NCBI GenBank assembly: GCA_964512635.1
Contig: CAZEJB010000075.1
Span: 1 to 7,270, forward strand
Direction of reading: 5' to 3'
Length of the DNA stretch: 7,270 nt
From: JADZFO01 sp964512635
GTDB lineage: Bacteria; 4484-113; JAFGCY01
Shown here: positions 4,501-7,270 of the stretch, piece after piece
How the letters are laid out: each line of letters starts with the position of its first letter
Numbering within the stretch: the first letter of the stretch is position 1
The notes under the pieces: model-generated
What the model saw: the letters and a program-made list of their open reading frames with translations, nothing else
Told to the model about the DNA's origin: nothing
Database searches by the model: none
Made by a program: the position numbers and the translations under genes

Positions 4501-7227
4501 ATGAACGCCGCTGCAAAACGGATCCTGGCCCTGGTGGCCCTTGTCCTTGTCGCTGGCTGCGGGGCCGGCGCCCAGCGTGAGTCCCTCGATGCGCGTTCCG
4601 GGCCGCTGCCCGCCGCGCCCGTCCTCAGCCCCCTCCCGGGGGACAGCGCGCCGGCCTTTACTGCACGCAGCGGCTCCTTCACGCTAAAAGTCGACAGCGC
4701 CAGCCTGCTGCCCGGCAGCCGGGTGGCCGGCTTTGAGCTGCGCGAGGTAGCTGCAACTGCGCTGGAGCTGCAGGCTCAGACTGCAGCGCCGGAATCAGCT
4801 GGCTCCGCCGGCGGCGAAATCTTCGCGCTGGAGGTGCGGGCGAACGCCGCCCTGGATCTGCGCGCGCTGTACTTCGAACTGGACTACGACGCCGATGAGT
4901 ACACCCCGCTGACGGCGAGCGCCAGCGGCAGGCTGGGCAGCCCGGATCAGCTGCTTGAGCTGGCGCTGCTTGGCGACCGCGGCTCCGTCCAGCATGGCCA
5001 GGTGCTGAAGCGCACGCTCAGCGCGGAGACCCGCGGCTACAGCGGCTCGGGCGCCATGGCGCGCGTGCTCTTTGCCCGCCGGCCGGCGCCGCAGACGCGC
5101 ATCGTCAGCGCCGCCCCAAGCGGCAATGGCTCGCAGGCCCCGCTGATGCTCGAGGAAGAGCAGCTGAACCTGCACTGGCTCTATGCCTGCGCCGGTGATT
5201 ACAACCAGGATGGCCAGGTGGCGATAGCCGACCTGACACCCATCGGCCTGAACTTCGGCGCGGTGGCCGAGGGCGGCGCCTTTGACCCGACCAGCGCGCT
5301 TTCCGTGGTGGACGGTAACCAGGACGGCACGATCAGCGTGCAGGACCTGGCGCCGATCGGCTTCAACTTCCGCCGCAAGGTCACGGCCTTCAATGTCTAT
5401 CAGGGTACCGATACGGCCCAGCTCCCGGACGCCAACGATGCGCCCTCGGAGCTGAGCCCGGTCGGCAGCCTGCCCTTCAGCAGCGCGGGCTTTAACAGCG
5501 CCACCCAGCGCATCACCTTCGATTTCCCCTTAAGCCTGCCGCCGGCGGAGGGCGAGATCTACTGGGTGCGCCCGGTGGATTCCACGGCCGCGCCGGAGAG
5601 CGAAGGCACGCCAAGCCAGTACGACGGTCCCTCAGTGGTGATCGTCGCGCCGAATGTGCGGATCGTCGACGGCAACAAGAGCGACCCAACCTATGACAGC
5701 GAGTTTGAGCTGCAGGGCGACGACGGCACGAACTTCACGGTGCTCGATCCGCCGGGCGGCGAGACGATTGCCCCCGGCGACATCATCGTCGGCTTTAAGT
5801 ACAGCCCGATTGACGGCGCGCCCGCGGGCGGCTTCCTGCGCCGTGTTGAGGCGGTCACCGATACGGGCGGCGGCGTGCTGGACCTCGGCACCGCCGGCGA
5901 AGTGGCGATGGGCGAAGTCTTCCTCAAGGGCGGCCTGACCCGCAGCGGCCTCGACTTCAACGGCGCGGCGATCACCGACCTGCGCCCCGGCCTCGACCAC
6001 ACCGGCTGCTCGGGCATCGGCATGAGCATGGCCAGGGGCGCTTCGGCTGCGCCGGGAGCTGTGCGCCGCTCGGTCTCCGACGACAGCCTGATCTCCTTCA
6101 ACCTCGACGGCACCGTGCTTTACAGCACCCAGTCCGGCGAGAACTTCTTCAAAGTCAGCCTGCCCCAGGCCAACTTCAGCTTCGGCCCCAGCTTCGACAT
6201 CGACGCCGACTTCGACACCTTCCTTGGCGTGCCCTATGACCTCAACTCCTTCCATGCCATCGTTGAGGGCAACCTGCAGGCCAACATGGAACTGCTGGTC
6301 GACGGCCACTGGTACGAGGGCTTTGAAAAGGAGACGAAGCTTTACAGCCTGCGTAAGGACTACTACTTCATGGTCGGCCCGGTGCCGGTATGGCTGGCCG
6401 GCAAGATCGATGTCTACGGCGGCATCACCGGTTCCGCCGGAGTGGACTGCCATGCCCGCAGCGGCTTCAACCTGGACTACACCGTCCGCCTCGGCGTGAA
6501 GTACCACGAGGACCACGGCTGGGCCACGGTGGCCGAGCTTGACGATGTGTTCAACCCGATTCCGCCGGAGCTGCGGGTGACCGGCACGGCCGATATGGAG
6601 GTCTACCTGCGGCCGGAGTTCGCGCTGGAGCTCTATGGCTCGATCGGCGGCGGGGTCAAGCTCAAGCCCTACCTCAAGGGCCACCTCGACGGCAACTACG
6701 ACATCAACAACGGCCCCTTCTGCGCCAATGTGAACCTGACCGGCGGCTTCGCCAGCCAGTTCTTCCTCTATGGCAAGGTGCTGGGGATCAGCCTCTTTGA
6801 CAAGTCCTGGGACCTCTTCGACGCCGACTTCGATATCTACAGCACGCATATCGGCTGCGAGGAAGGGCCGCAGGCGCCCGCCGCGCACTTCCAGGCCGGG
6901 CCGCTGTGGTTCGCGGTCGACGACCCGGGGCCTTATACGGTGAACTTCGACGCCACCTATTACGCGCCGGAGCCGCCGGCCTATCCCGACCCCCGGGGCG
7001 CCTATGACCCCGACGGCGTGGATACGGCTGCGCCCTTTGGCATCGTGAACTACGAGTGGGACCTCAACGGCGACGGCTTCTGCGAGTACGACGGGCCAAA
7101 CCCGATCGTCAGCTGGGACTACGAGCAGAAGTACGTGGACTACAACGCGACGCTGTGGGTCACCGACGAGGAAGGCATGGTCAGCCGCTATGACCTGAGC
7201 TTCCAGGTCCAGGACCCGATTGGATAG
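4501..7227 (+). CDS. Large lipoprotein: cohesin-like, dockerin, FnIII-like, PKD
   Basis: This is a predicted 908-residue secreted lipoprotein. The signal peptide is MNAAAKR plus a hydrophobic core, with lipobox VAGC and the lipidated Cys at 20. Starting at the ATG at 4468 would add 11 residues (MRCASCAPGEP) before a normal n-region, so 4501 is preferred. Residues about 105-195 resemble a cohesin-type beta sandwich (LRALYFELDYD, then SGSGAMARVLF). Two dockerin-like calcium loops follow: D233-x-N-x-D-G with D244 (ADLTPIGLNFG), and D271-x-N-x-D-G with D282 (QDLAPIGFNF). An FnIII-like stretch (about 293-382) precedes an unassigned segment with PGDIIVG and GGFLRRV (about 405-475). A second unassigned beta-rich region (about 530-786) contains VGPVPVWL and alternating Gly/aromatic strands. 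Residues about 792-905 are a PKD domain (YEWDLNGDG, then LWVTDEEG). No catalytic motif is recognised, so an adhesive or scaffolding role at the cell surface is inferred. Confidence 0.88.
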   Translation: MNAAAKRILALVALVLVAGCGAGAQRESLDARSGPLPAAPVLSPLPGDSAPAFTARSGSFTLKVDSASLLPGSRVAGFELREVAATALELQAQTAAPESAGSAGGEIFALEVRANAALDLRALYFELDYDADEYTPLTASASGRLGSPDQLLELALLGDRGSVQHGQVLKRTLSAETRGYSGSGAMARVLFARRPAPQTRIVSAAPSGNGSQAPLMLEEEQLNLHWLYACAGDYNQDGQVAIADLTPIGLNFGAVAEGGAFDPTSALSVVDGNQDGTISVQDLAPIGFNFRRKVTAFNVYQGTDTAQLPDANDAPSELSPVGSLPFSSAGFNSATQRITFDFPLSLPPAEGEIYWVRPVDSTAAPESEGTPSQYDGPSVVIVAPNVRIVDGNKSDPTYDSEFELQGDDGTNFTVLDPPGGETIAPGDIIVGFKYSPIDGAPAGGFLRRVEAVTDTGGGVLDLGTAGEVAMGEVFLKGGLTRSGLDFNGAAITDLRPGLDHTGCSGIGMSMARGASAAPGAVRRSVSDDSLISFNLDGTVLYSTQSGENFFKVSLPQANFSFGPSFDIDADFDTFLGVPYDLNSFHAIVEGNLQANMELLVDGHWYEGFEKETKLYSLRKDYYFMVGPVPVWLAGKIDVYGGITGSAGVDCHARSGFNLDYTVRLGVKYHEDHGWATVAELDDVFNPIPPELRVTGTADMEVYLRPEFALELYGSIGGGVKLKPYLKGHLDGNYDINNGPFCANVNLTGGFASQFFLYGKVLGISLFDKSWDLFDADFDIYSTHIGCEEGPQAPAAHFQAGPLWFAVDDPGPYTVNFDATYYAPEPPAYPDPRGAYDPDGVDTAAPFGIVNYEWDLNGDGFCEYDGPNPIVSWDYEQKYVDYNATLWVTDEEGMVSRYDLSFQVQDPIG

Positions 7228-7231
7228 CAGC

Positions 7232-7246
7232 GCTGCCCCTGGCAGC
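7232..7246 (+). terminator. Possible hairpin after lipoprotein gene
   Basis: GCTGCC and GGCAGC form a perfect 6-bp stem around CCT, starting 5 nt after the TAG stop. No T-run follows (TAGAGTCGG), so intrinsic termination is doubtful. It may instead stabilise the 3' end of the message. Confidence 0.3.
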
Positions 7247-7270
7247 TAGAGTCGGTCTGCCCCCGCCATC

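Noticed and set aside
5632..6888. 418-residue open frame on the minus strand inside the lipoprotein gene
   Set aside because: Its Val/Ala/Glu/His-rich composition is typical of the reverse complement of high-GC coding DNA. The plus-strand frame has a signal peptide and domains.

Overview
The window looks like a scaffolded metagenomic or draft assembly of a high-GC bacterium. Long GC-rich genes use mostly G/C third positions, and there is an exact 100-N gap at 2936-3035. The lipobox lipoprotein, dockerin-type calcium loops, PKD domain and FG-GAP-like repeats suggest an environmental bacterium with an elaborate cell surface. I cannot assign a phylum from the sequence.

Left contig (1-2935). The 3' end of an unrecognised gene (1-360) is followed by about 170 bp of less GC-rich noncoding DNA. 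Then comes a compact cassette (533-998): one minus-strand gene for a 131-residue GxxExxY-family protein of the PD-(D/E)XK nuclease fold, bracketed by inverted copies of an unusual repeat. tyrS (1056-2441, tyrosyl-tRNA synthetase) follows. Nine bases after tyrS a second cassette of the same design begins (2451 onward), with a plus-strand gene for another 131-residue GxxExxY protein, about 60% identical to the first by hand alignment. Each full-length repeat contains three units of an 8-mer CACNAAGR, in which only positions 4 and 8 vary. The fourth repeat copy runs into the assembly gap, which probably exists because of it.

Right contig (3036-7270). It opens with a TATAGT -10-like box 7 nt before a GTG start for a membrane-anchored protein with five FG-GAP-like calcium-loop repeats (3056-4384). 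After a 116-bp intergenic region with a possible promoter and a long-range dyad comes a 908-residue lipoprotein (4501-7227). Its layout is lipobox, cohesin-like region, dockerin pair, FnIII-like region, two unassigned beta-rich regions and a C-terminal PKD domain. Both proteins probably act at the cell envelope.

The part most worth a second look is the pair of repeat-bracketed GxxExxY cassettes flanking tyrS. They look like small gene-carrying elements that encode a putative nuclease but no recognisable transposase. The 8-mer iterons are candidate recognition sites for that nuclease or for a factor supplied in trans.
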